Below are positions 56,508 to 64,000 of a stretch of 64,000 bases of DNA, piece by piece. Where the stretch lies: positions 96,879 to 160,878 of the forward strand of contig NZ_KV813650.1 in assembly GCF_001813675.1 (NCBI RefSeq). The letters are read 5' to 3'. Below the pieces are notes generated by a model. It searched no databases and was not told the DNA's origin. It saw only the letters and a list, made by a program, of their open reading frames with translations. Each line of letters starts with the position of its first letter. Position 1 is the stretch's first letter. This DNA comes from Streptococcus sp. HMSC078D09. GTDB taxonomy: Bacteria; Bacillota; Bacilli; Lactobacillales; Streptococcaceae. A program made the translations under genes and the position numbers.

Positions 56508-57274
56508 TGGCAACATTCCTTCATGATGAATGGCTCTACGATCTCCAAAATTATCACTACAGCCGGGCTCTGCGCTCTATTAAGCAACAGGAAGAAGTAC
56601 CGGATTTGTTGGTAAGTTTACTGCAGTTAATGGCGGAGCGTCGAGAGCTCAATATCCAACCCGTCATGAATCAAAAGTTGAGAACCGAGTTGCTAGAGGC
56701 GACTGGTTTTCAGCTTTTTTGGCATGAAGATCCAGAAGACGAGCAGTTGGCCAACTACCTTTATGACTTAGAGGCGAAGTTGCGAAATGAGCAGATTATT
56801 GACTTTGTTCGTGCCGTTAGCCCAGCCATCTATCGGATCTTTATGCGATTGATTCAGTTGAAAATTCCTGATATTACCAACTATATTCATAACTCCAAAG
56901 AATCCAGTTATGACCGTTGGAAATTTGAGAGCCTGCATGCGTCTGACAACCCTATCCTGCAGCAATTCCACAGCGAAAGTGTGGTCAATTCCTCCAGTTT
57001 GACGGAGTTGATTGTGCAGTTGGACTTACCAGATAGCGTCAAAGTTGCGGCCCAACAATTGCGGGAGTTAGAAAAATCAGTTCGCAATCCCCTGGCCCAT
57101 TTGATCAAGCCCTTTGATGAAGAAGAGCTCCATCGGACGACGGGTTTCTCTTCTCAGGATTTTATGAAGAATTTGATTGACCTTGCAAGCTACACAGGTA
57201 TTCATTATGATCAAGCTGACTTTTATTTTGATCAGGCCAATGCTGTGATGGAAGAGCTACTAAAGGAGAAGTAG
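56507..57274 (+). CDS. HEPN-motif protein of unknown function
   Basis: A 255-residue, mainly helical, soluble protein. Near the C-terminus SVRNPLAHLI gives Arg193-Asn194-x3-His198, the RNxxxH signature of HEPN ribonucleases (as in the C-terminal half of Csm6), in the correct helical setting. The N-terminal ~150 residues (DEWLYDLQNYHYSRALRSI, then LANYLYDLEAKLRNEQII) are helical and may be a second, degenerate HEPN-like or a sensor part. The ATG overlaps the deoD stop by one base (TAATG), and the sirtuin gene begins at the next base, so all three are coupled. HEPN nuclease activity is inference from the motif. Confidence 0.75.
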   Translation: MATFLHDEWLYDLQNYHYSRALRSIKQQEEVPDLLVSLLQLMAERRELNIQPVMNQKLRTELLEATGFQLFWHEDPEDEQLANYLYDLEAKLRNEQIIDFVRAVSPAIYRIFMRLIQLKIPDITNYIHNSKESSYDRWKFESLHASDNPILQQFHSESVVNSSSLTELIVQLDLPDSVKVAAQQLRELEKSVRNPLAHLIKPFDEEELHRTTGFSSQDFMKNLIDLASYTGIHYDQADFYFDQANAVMEELLKEK

Positions 57275-58006
57275 ATGGATAAGATTGCTCAACTACAGGA
57301 GATGATTGATCAGAATCAACGGATTGTGTTTTTCGGAGGGGCAGGAGTTTCCACGGAGTCAAATATTCCAGATTTTCGAAGCTCAGACGGTGTCTATAGT
57401 GTTCAGGTAGGGCGGCATTTGACAGCTGAGCAATTGGTCTCCCATACCATGTTTGAGCGCTATCCAGAGGATTTTTTCGACTTTTACAAGAAGTACTTGC
57501 TCTACCCAGATGCCAAACCCAATGCTGCCCATCGCTATCTGGCTTGGCTTGAAGAGACCGGTAAACTCAAGGCGGTGGTGACACAAAATATTGATAGTCT
57601 CCATGAAATGGCTGGTTCTAAAAAAGTTTTGAAGCTCCATGGCAGTGCCGACCGCAATTACTGTACGGGTTGCCAGCGATTTTATGATTTGGAGGCCTTT
57701 CTAGCTTTGGAAGGCCCGGTTCCACACTGTCTGGACTGTGGCAAGGTGGTCAAGCCTGATGTGACCCTCTACGAGGAGCCTCTCGATATGGACGTCTTTT
57801 GCCAAGCAGCCCAAGCCATCCAAGAGGCTGATATGCTGATTATCGGTGGAACCTCTCTCGTGGTCTACCCAGCAGCCAGCTTGATCCAGTATTTCCAAGG
57901 GAAGAAGCTGGTTGTCATCAATAAAACCAGTATCCCACAAGACAAGCAAGCAGACCTAGTTATCGAAGGAAAAATTGGCCAAGTATTTTCACAATTAAGA
58001 CCATAA
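57275..58006 (+). CDS. NAD-dependent protein deacylase, sirtuin (CobB-like)
   Basis: A 243-residue SIR2 enzyme that removes acyl groups from lysines using NAD. Motifs in order: FFGGAGVSTESNIPDFR near residue 20, TQNIDSLHEMAG near 108, catalytic His in KLHGSADR near 125, zinc cysteines CTGC near 132 and CLDC near 155, and GGTSLVVYPA near 193. It begins directly after the HEPN-motif gene with an AAAGGAG site inside it. A bidirectional terminator closes the operon. Confidence 0.94.
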   Translation: MDKIAQLQEMIDQNQRIVFFGGAGVSTESNIPDFRSSDGVYSVQVGRHLTAEQLVSHTMFERYPEDFFDFYKKYLLYPDAKPNAAHRYLAWLEETGKLKAVVTQNIDSLHEMAGSKKVLKLHGSADRNYCTGCQRFYDLEAFLALEGPVPHCLDCGKVVKPDVTLYEEPLDMDVFCQAAQAIQEADMLIIGGTSLVVYPAASLIQYFQGKKLVVINKTSIPQDKQADLVIEGKIGQVFSQLRP

Positions 58007-58007
58007 A

Positions 58008-58044
58008 AAATATCTGAGTGAACATGGATCACTCAGATATTTTT
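58008..58044. terminator. Bidirectional terminator closing the nucleoside operon
   Basis: AAATATCTGAGTGA / TCACTCAGATATTT, perfect 14-bp stem with a 7-base loop, T-rich on both sides. Confidence 0.95.
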
Positions 58045-58952
58045 TACTTATCAAACTTCACTTCCTCAAGCAAGTACTCGATGAATTTTTCTCCCATTTT
58101 TGAGAGGGCTGTTTTTTCATGTTTGATGTAGACCAGCTCGATTGGGTCTTCGATATCAAGGGGAATGGAGACGATGTTATTCCCGTTGAGATTGCTGTTA
58201 AGGATCCCGGTCGCAATGGTGTAGCCATCCAGACCAATCAAGAGATTAAAGAGGGTCGCCCGGTCACTGACGACGATGGATTTCTTATGATGCTCTTGAG
58301 AGAGGATCTCTTCTGAGAAGTAGAAGGAGTTGTGGGTTCCTTGGTCATAGCTAAGGTATGGGAAATCTTCCAGATCAGACAAGTGAACGATCTCTTTCTT
58401 GGCAAGGGGATTGGTCTTGCTGACAAAGATATGAGGTTGCGCTGTAAAGAGGTGGGTGGCAATCAGGTGATTATCATCCAGCATCTTAGAGAGGACATCT
58501 CGGTTGTAGCTATTCAAAAAGAGTACGCCAACTTCGCTTCGGAAATTCTTGACGTCATCGATGATCTCCCAAGTCCGCGTTTCCCGTAGGAAGAGCTCGT
58601 ATTTTTCCATGTCGCTTTTCTTCAATAGTGAAACGAATGCCTCAACCACGAAGGCGTAGTGCTGTGAAGAGACACTGAAAAGCTCACGAGAACCCACAGG
58701 ATTTTTATAGCGCTCGGACAAGAGGTCGATCTGCTCCACCACCTGGCGGGCATAAGAGAGGAACTCCATCCCATCGCGTGTCAAAGTGATCCCTTTGGGA
58801 TTTCGGATAAAGATTTCAATTCCCATCTCATTTTCCAAGTCCTTAACGGCATTGGAAAGGCTAGGTTGCGTGATGAAGAGTTGTTTTGCGGCCTCATTCA
58901 TAGAGCCGGTTTCGACGATTTTGATAATGTATTGTAATTGTTGTATTCTCAT
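58044..58952 (-). CDS. LysR-family transcriptional regulator (CpsY/MtaR-like)
   Basis: A 302-residue regulator. The winged helix-turn-helix MRIQQLQYIIKIVETGSMNE to QPSLSNAVKDLENEMG occupies residues 1-45; the C-terminal periplasmic-binding-fold domain (residues ~90-295) senses a small ligand. The N-terminal and effector sequences resemble the streptococcal CpsY/MtaR group, implicated in methionine or surface control; this is a family guess. It is transcribed away from the sirtuin operon's end, facing it. Confidence 0.87.
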   Translation of the reverse strand: MRIQQLQYIIKIVETGSMNEAAKQLFITQPSLSNAVKDLENEMGIEIFIRNPKGITLTRDGMEFLSYARQVVEQIDLLSERYKNPVGSRELFSVSSQHYAFVVEAFVSLLKKSDMEKYELFLRETRTWEIIDDVKNFRSEVGVLFLNSYNRDVLSKMLDDNHLIATHLFTAQPHIFVSKTNPLAKKEIVHLSDLEDFPYLSYDQGTHNSFYFSEEILSQEHHKKSIVVSDRATLFNLLIGLDGYTIATGILNSNLNGNNIVSIPLDIEDPIELVYIKHEKTALSKMGEKFIEYLLEEVKFDK

Positions 58953-59195
58953 GCTTTTATTTTAACATAAAAGAGCGCGTTTTTCCCGTAAAATGTGGTC
59001 TTTCAAGGACTGTATCAGAGAATAAGACAGGCTGAGGGAGGTAATAGAAAGTAGGCCAGATCAAATATTTAAAAAATAGAAAATTGGGAACAAAATCTCC
59101 ATCTGGGGACTGATTTTGATGGAAAAATACAGTTTTGCCTTGCTGAAAGGGAGATCCGATTGATAGAATGGTAAAAAATTGATTGAGGAGATCTT

Positions 59196-60632
59196 ATGAA
59201 AAAACTAGTTTCCTGGTATAAGAAAAAGGATAAGGAATTGGAAACCCATTTCACAGCCGGTCTGTTGCAGATCAATTTTGTGACCAATGCACTGATTCTA
59301 TTAGCCTTTTACATTTATTTTGTTGTTAGTGAGTCGATCTATGCAATAAAGGATCCATTCGTCCAATTTAGTTTTCTTGCTATAGTGTCCTTTACGATGG
59401 AGGTTTTGCCCTATGGTGTGACCTTAGCCCTTTTTGTTCCCAATATTTTTGTCATTATCTATGGGATCGGTCGGTGGTCCAGCCTCCAGTTCAAAGAAGC
59501 AGAGGAAGAAGCTCCTAAAGATCCTGATTTGTTTGAAGATAGGGTGCCAAAGGAAGGAGAAGGGACAAGAAAAGATGACGCATTCCTAATGAAAGAAAAG
59601 CAAGAATCACCGAGTCCTAAGCCTATCAAAAAGAAAAAACAACAGCCTACCATTGTTCTTTGGTTTGGTCTCTTTGGTTGCTTTCTAGAAGCGATTTTTA
59701 TTTACATCGTCAAGGATATGACCTTTTACGAATGGAATGAGCCTTTGATCAATTCTCAGAAACATGCCCTGATTTGGTCAGGTGCCTATCCAACCTTCTT
59801 TACCTTTGCATCTCTTACTTTACTAGCCTTGCTTATCTATTCCTACCGGGATGCGAACTCCCTCTCGCCGCTAGCAAATGTCTTCTGCATCAGTGGCATT
59901 CTAGGAGGAGTGGTTCTTCTTTTAGTTTTCGATAATCAACTGCAGGTAGCAAGTTTTCACACCTTTTTCTTATTGATCTATTCCATTTATCTCTTGTGGG
60001 TTCGCATCAAGGAGTGGCAGGAAGATCGAACAGAGATAAGCTATGAGAATCGTCTGCTTCAATGGCTCCATCAGCTCTTAAACAAGTCGCGAAACTGGCC
60101 ATGGTTAGCAGTTCTTGTTGCCCTTCCAACCCTTGCCCTTGTTGTCCTCGTTCTCATGCTCTTTGGGCAGCAACCGGATTCCATGATCAAGGCCTGGACC
60201 AATACAGCTGACTGGGCCTTCTCACAGAAGATCCCTCCTCAGAATCTCATCATTGATGAGCACTATCTCTGTACGGTTGCGGCTAGTGGTCATGAAAAAG
60301 TTGTCAAACCCCAGCGGATGGGCGTCCGCCACGGTCATCCAGTCGTCGTCAATCGCCAGCTCTGTATCGCCAATGCCTTTGAACAGGTGCTAGAAGAAAA
60401 GACGCCACGTTTCCATCGCTTCTTGCGTCGCAATTATGACCGCTATGGCTATCCCTTTGCCAAACATATCAAGAAGAAATGGGCCATGGACCTGATCTAC
60501 TACCTGATGAAACCTTTGGAATGGCTCTTTTTACTGGTTCTTTATCTAGTCGTTCGCAAGCCTGAAAACCGAATCGCCATGCAATACATTAAACCGATCC
60601 CAGAAGATTTTGACCCCCGTAAAGTTTCCTGA
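59196..60632 (+). CDS. Membrane protein, DUF6688-like C-terminus
   Basis: A 478-residue protein. Hydrophobic helices are near 28-47, 57-75, 76-90, 152-172, 197-213, 228-245, 250-268 and 305-325, with a charged cytoplasmic loop of ~50 residues (about 95-148) between the third and fourth. The last ~130 residues (CTVAASGHEKVVKPQRMG, HPVVVNRQLCIANAFEQVL) and the final helix resemble DUF6688 proteins, role unknown. ATG at 59196 follows GAGGAG. It ends close to a consensus promoter for pyrK. Confidence 0.78.
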   Translation: MKKLVSWYKKKDKELETHFTAGLLQINFVTNALILLAFYIYFVVSESIYAIKDPFVQFSFLAIVSFTMEVLPYGVTLALFVPNIFVIIYGIGRWSSLQFKEAEEEAPKDPDLFEDRVPKEGEGTRKDDAFLMKEKQESPSPKPIKKKKQQPTIVLWFGLFGCFLEAIFIYIVKDMTFYEWNEPLINSQKHALIWSGAYPTFFTFASLTLLALLIYSYRDANSLSPLANVFCISGILGGVVLLLVFDNQLQVASFHTFFLLIYSIYLLWVRIKEWQEDRTEISYENRLLQWLHQLLNKSRNWPWLAVLVALPTLALVVLVLMLFGQQPDSMIKAWTNTADWAFSQKIPPQNLIIDEHYLCTVAASGHEKVVKPQRMGVRHGHPVVVNRQLCIANAFEQVLEEKTPRFHRFLRRNYDRYGYPFAKHIKKKWAMDLIYYLMKPLEWLFLLVLYLVVRKPENRIAMQYIKPIPEDFDPRKVS

Positions 60633-60646
60633 GTTACTGATTTTAC

Positions 60647-60675
60647 TTGACAAGCGACAAGGAGCGCGATATAAT
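60647..60675 (+). promoter_or_regulatory. Consensus promoter of pyrK-pyrDb
   Basis: TTGACA, 17 bases, TATAAT: a full consensus promoter. Confidence 0.93.
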
Positions 60676-60687
60676 GAGACAAATTTA

Positions 60688-60793
60688 ACCTTTAAGAGGT
60701 CCAGAGAGGCTTGCAAGGAAAGACAGAAAAAAGATCAGCAGACTGTGTCTAGCTGATCATTTGTAGGGCCTTGCTTTTGCGAGGTCTTTTTTG
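60688..60793 (+). promoter_or_regulatory. PyrR-dependent attenuator before pyrK
   Basis: The PyrR-binding loop AGGTCCAGAGAGGCT is at 60697-60711. A GATCAGC...GCTGATC hairpin follows (60733-60758), then the terminator GGCCTTGC-TTTT-GCGAGGTC with T6 (60767-60793). PyrR bound to UMP stabilises the first structure and lets the terminator form. Confidence 0.88.
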
Positions 60794-60816
60794 CTGAAAG
60801 AAAGAAGAGGAAATCA

Positions 60817-61623
60817 ATGGTCAGTGACAGTTGTAAAAAACGCTTTGGCAAAATCATGATGGAGGAGATGGAGCTGGTTGCTCAAGAAGAGATCGCTCCT
60901 CGCATCTATTCTATGATCTTAAAAGGGGAAATGGTGGAGCAGATGCTGCCAGGTCAATTCCTTCATATCCGCGTCCCTGATGGATCCAAGCTCCTTCGCC
61001 GTCCGATTTCAATTTCTGAGATTGATCCTGAGACACAGACGTGTCGCTTGATCTACCGCATTGAAGGTGGGGGAACAGCTATCTTTTCCCAATTGCCAAT
61101 CGGTAGCAAACTAAGCGTGATGGGGCCTCAGGGAAATGGCTTTGATCTCACCAATCTCGGCCAAGGTCAGAAAGCCTTGATCATCGGTGGCGGGATCGGT
61201 GTTCCTCCTTTGGTCCAAGTGGCCAAACAACTCCATGAGCAAGGGGTAGAAGTTGAAGTGGTTGTCGGATTTGCGACCAAAGAAGCCGTCATTTTGGAAG
61301 AAGAGCTTTCTCAGGTGGCTCATGTCACTGTAACGACAGACGATGGATCTTATGGTACCAAGGGCTATGTCTCGTCGGTTATTGATCAGATGGACCAGGA
61401 GTTTGACGCTATCTATTCTTGTGGAGCACCTGGCATGCTCAAATATGTCAATACCAAGTTTCATGACCATCCCCGCGCCTACATTTCCATGGAATCCCGT
61501 ATGGCTTGTGGGATGGGGGCTTGCTACGCCTGTGTGGTGCATCTGGAAAATGAAAGCCAAGCAGCCAATAAGCGCGTGTGTGAAGATGGACCGGTATTTG
61601 AAACCGGTACGATTGTGATGTAG
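60817..61623 (+). CDS. pyrK: Dihydroorotate dehydrogenase B, electron-transfer subunit
   Basis: Carries electrons from PyrD to NAD through FAD and a [2Fe-2S] cluster. The 268-residue protein has the FAD segment LLRRPISI near residue 63, the GGGTAIFSQ FAD phosphate part near 88, NAD-binding IIGGGIGVPPLVQVA near 126 and the cluster cysteines in ACGMGACYACVVH with one more in RVCEDGPVF. GAAGAGGAAA precedes the ATG; MMEEMELVAQ 13 codons on is an alternative start more like short homologues. Followed at 9 bases by pyrDb. Confidence 0.95.
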   Translation: MVSDSCKKRFGKIMMEEMELVAQEEIAPRIYSMILKGEMVEQMLPGQFLHIRVPDGSKLLRRPISISEIDPETQTCRLIYRIEGGGTAIFSQLPIGSKLSVMGPQGNGFDLTNLGQGQKALIIGGGIGVPPLVQVAKQLHEQGVEVEVVVGFATKEAVILEEELSQVAHVTVTTDDGSYGTKGYVSSVIDQMDQEFDAIYSCGAPGMLKYVNTKFHDHPRAYISMESRMACGMGACYACVVHLENESQAANKRVCEDGPVFETGTIVM

Positions 61624-62571
<948 letters not shown>

Positions 62572-62575
62572 ATCC

Positions 62576-62604
62576 TTGACTTTTCCTAAATATCGTACTA
62601 CAAT
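62576..62604 (+). promoter_or_regulatory. Promoter of pyrF
   Basis: TTGACT, 17 bases, TACAAT, beginning 5 bases after the pyrDb stop codon. Confidence 0.85.
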
Positions 62605-62612
62605 AAATAAAA

Positions 62613-62717
62613 ACCTTTAAAGCAGTCCAGAGAGGCTCCTAAGGTCTAGACGGTGAATCATGGTAGTTGTTCCTACCTAATTTTCGTGTAACCTTGCCTC
62701 GGGCAAGGTTTTTTTGT
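62613..62717 (+). promoter_or_regulatory. PyrR-dependent attenuator before pyrF
   Basis: A second PyrR loop, CAGTCCAGAGAGGCT at 62623-62637, and a terminator AACCTTGC-CTCG-GGCAAGGTT with T7 ending near 62717. Same layout as the pyrK leader, so both transcripts respond to UMP separately. Confidence 0.88.
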
Positions 62718-62750
62718 AGACAAAATGATCAATCAAAAAAGGAGTAATCC

Positions 62751-63443
62751 ATGCGTGAAGAACGTCCTATTATCGCCCTTGACTTCCCAGCTTTCGAGGA
62801 TGTCAAAAATTTTTTAGAGCATTTTCCAGAAGACGAAAAATTATTTGTAAAAATCGGAATGGAATTTTTCTATGCAGTTGGTCCTGAAATTGTACATTAC
62901 CTCAAAGGGCTTGGACACAGTATTTTCCTTGATTTAAAATTGCATGATATCCCAAATACAGTCAAATCAGCTATGTCCGTACTGGGGACTTTCGGAGTAG
63001 ATATGGTGACGGTCCACGCAGCCGGTGGTGTGGAGATGATGCGCGAAGCTAAGGCAGCTCTTGGTGAAGGAGCTAAATTGGTAGCCGTGACCCAGTTGAC
63101 TTCTACCAGTGAAGAAGACATGCGTGATTGCCAAAACATCCAAACAACAGTCCAAGAATCAGTAGTCAATTATGCTCGCAAGGCCCAAGAAGCAGGCTTG
63201 GATGGTGTTGTCTGCTCAGCCCATGAAGTAGCCTTGATCAAAGATGCCACTTCGTCAGACTTTGTCTGTGTCACACCAGGGATTCGTCCTGCTGGAGCTG
63301 AAATCGGCGACCAAAAACGGGTCATGACCCCACAAGAGGCTCATAAAATTGGATCTGACTATATTGTCGTTGGACGCCCAATTATCCAAGCAGAAAACCC
63401 ATGGGATGCTTACCATGAAATTAAGAGACAATGGAATAGTTAA
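62751..63443 (+). CDS. pyrF: Orotidine 5'-phosphate decarboxylase
   Basis: Makes UMP from OMP, last step of the pathway. The 230-residue barrel has [14 protein letters not shown] near 5, the catalytic [12 protein letters not shown] near 60 (Asp-Lys-Asp), [12 protein letters not shown] near 86, [15 protein letters not shown] near 178 and the phosphate loop [15 protein letters not shown] near 203. GGAGTAAT precedes the ATG. Followed by a region of hairpins before pyrE. Confidence 0.97.
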   Translation: MREERPIIALDFPAFEDVKNFLEHFPEDEKLFVKIGMEFFYAVGPEIVHYLKGLGHSIFLDLKLHDIPNTVKSAMSVLGTFGVDMVTVHAAGGVEMMREAKAALGEGAKLVAVTQLTSTSEEDMRDCQNIQTTVQESVVNYARKAQEAGLDGVVCSAHEVALIKDATSSDFVCVTPGIRPAGAEIGDQKRVMTPQEAHKIGSDYIVVGRPIIQAENPWDAYHEIKRQWNS

Positions 63444-63640
63444 GAACGTCTAAGAAGCTGTGCTTCAAGACGTTCTACGGGAAGCCCGATAGGGCCTTCC
63501 CTAAACTATTCACTAGATTATGAGAATAAAAAGTATCGTTTTATTCTCATAATCGTCGGAACACTAATTGCTACTAAAAGTGAAAATTTTGTAGCTCTAC
63601 GGGAAGTCCTACTGGACCTTCCCTAACGCGTTCACTAACC
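63443..63640. repeat. Hairpin array with direct repeats between pyrF and pyrE
   Basis: Three structures: AGAACGTCT...AGACGTTCT (63443-63476) after pyrF; a perfect 16-bp stem from GATTATGAGAATAAAA with a 7-base loop (63516-63554); and two near-identical ~42-base direct copies, CTACGGGAAG...CCTTCCCTAA...TTCACTA, at about 63474-63515 and 63597-63638, each with its own small hairpin. No open frame. It may be a processing or attenuation region or a small mobile repeat. Confidence 0.75.
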
Positions 63641-63710
63641 TGTAAAGTTGTTGTTTAAATCAATGATTGATTTAATTCGTATATGATTAAAATCGTAAAA
63701 AGGAGTCGTC

Positions 63711-64000
63711 ATGTCATTAGCTAAAGATATTGCTAGCCATCTTTTGAAAATCGAAGCGGTTTATTTGAAACCAGAAGAACCGTTCACTTGGGCATCTGGG
63801 ATCAAGTCCCCAATTTATACCGATAACCGTGTAACCCTCGCTTATCCAGAAACTCGTACCTTGATCGAAAATGGATTTGTAGATAAAATCAAGGAAGCTT
63901 TCCCTGAAGTGGAAGTGATTGCAGGTACAGCAACTGCTGGGATTCCTCACGGAGCCATTATTGCGGACAAGATGAATTTGCCATTTGCCTACATTCGTAG
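63711..64000 (+). CDS. pyrE: Orotate phosphoribosyltransferase, N-terminal part
   Basis: Joins orotate with PRPP to give OMP. The gene runs off the end of the window after 96 codons. Visible: [19 protein letters not shown], the substrate segment [16 protein letters not shown] near 27 and the start of the phosphoribosyl fold [16 protein letters not shown] near 75. AAGGAG precedes the ATG by 8 bases. The PRPP-binding loop lies beyond the window. Confidence 0.95.
   Translation, partial: MSLAKDIASHLLKIEAVYLKPEEPFTWASGIKSPIYTDNRVTLAYPETRTLIENGFVDKIKEAFPEVEVIAGTATAGIPHGAIIADKMNLPFAYIR

Overview
The window looks like a chromosomal segment of a low-GC Gram-positive, most likely a Streptococcus of the Mitis/Sanguinis type. 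Evidence: a streptococcal-style nucleoside salvage block (rpiA-deoB-punA-deoD), pyrK-pyrDb-pyrF-pyrE with PyrR attenuators, a chorismate mutase-ClC-rplS block, canonical TTGACA/TATAAT and extended -10 promoters, strong AGGAGG ribosome sites and T-tailed terminators. The species cannot be fixed from the sequence alone.

Layout. (1) 1-4.8 kb: end of an RpiR-type regulator, then a beta-glucoside operon (6-phospho-beta-glucosidase, PTS IIB, IIC, IIA) followed by the stump of a sucrose phosphorylase gene. (2) 4.8-19.3 kb: an accessory zone with a zinc-ribbon protein, an alpha/beta hydrolase, an ADP-ribosylglycohydrolase, a MerR-controlled ABC-2 exporter, and a run of small acidic orphan proteins (DUF1877, CbrC-like and unrecognised ones). 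Several genes in the zone are broken: a CbrC-like gene by one stop codon, a second gene by a frameshift, and two relics of paralogues that are intact near 23-25 kb. (3) 19.6-22.6 kb: a secreted nuclease and a catabolite-controlled neopullulanase-type GH13 enzyme. (4) 22.6-32.2 kb: a block bounded by two inverted copies of a ~180-bp intergenic repeat. It holds an RDD protein, a Nudix hydrolase, a MerR regulator, an Ltp-type (superinfection-exclusion-like) protein, a DUF4300 lipoprotein, two CPBP proteases, an ankyrin protein and glpK. (5) 32.3-38.2 kb: mostly core genes: acetoin reductase, rpmE2, a DHH phosphodiesterase, flavodoxin, chorismate mutase, a ClC exchanger, rplS and tRNA-Arg(CCT). 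(6) 38.4-46.2 kb: an AT-rich island just after the tRNA with a type III restriction-modification pair and two uncharacterised membrane proteins. (7) 46.2-48.8 kb: two lipoproteins and a PrsW-like protease. (8) 48.8-58 kb: mnmE, then the nucleoside salvage operon, which also carries a second ClC, a glutamine amidotransferase-like protein, a HEPN-like protein and a sirtuin. (9) 58-64 kb: a LysR regulator, a DUF6688-like membrane protein and the pyr genes, with pyrE cut off by the window end.

The best candidates for something undescribed are: the island at 38.4-46.2 kb, where the type III methyltransferase has DVPY in place of the catalytic DPPY and is followed by two AT-rich membrane proteins; the HEPN-motif protein coupled to a sirtuin at 56.5-58 kb; and the anchored three-repeat Ltp protein at 25.7 kb. 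All functional links among these are inference.
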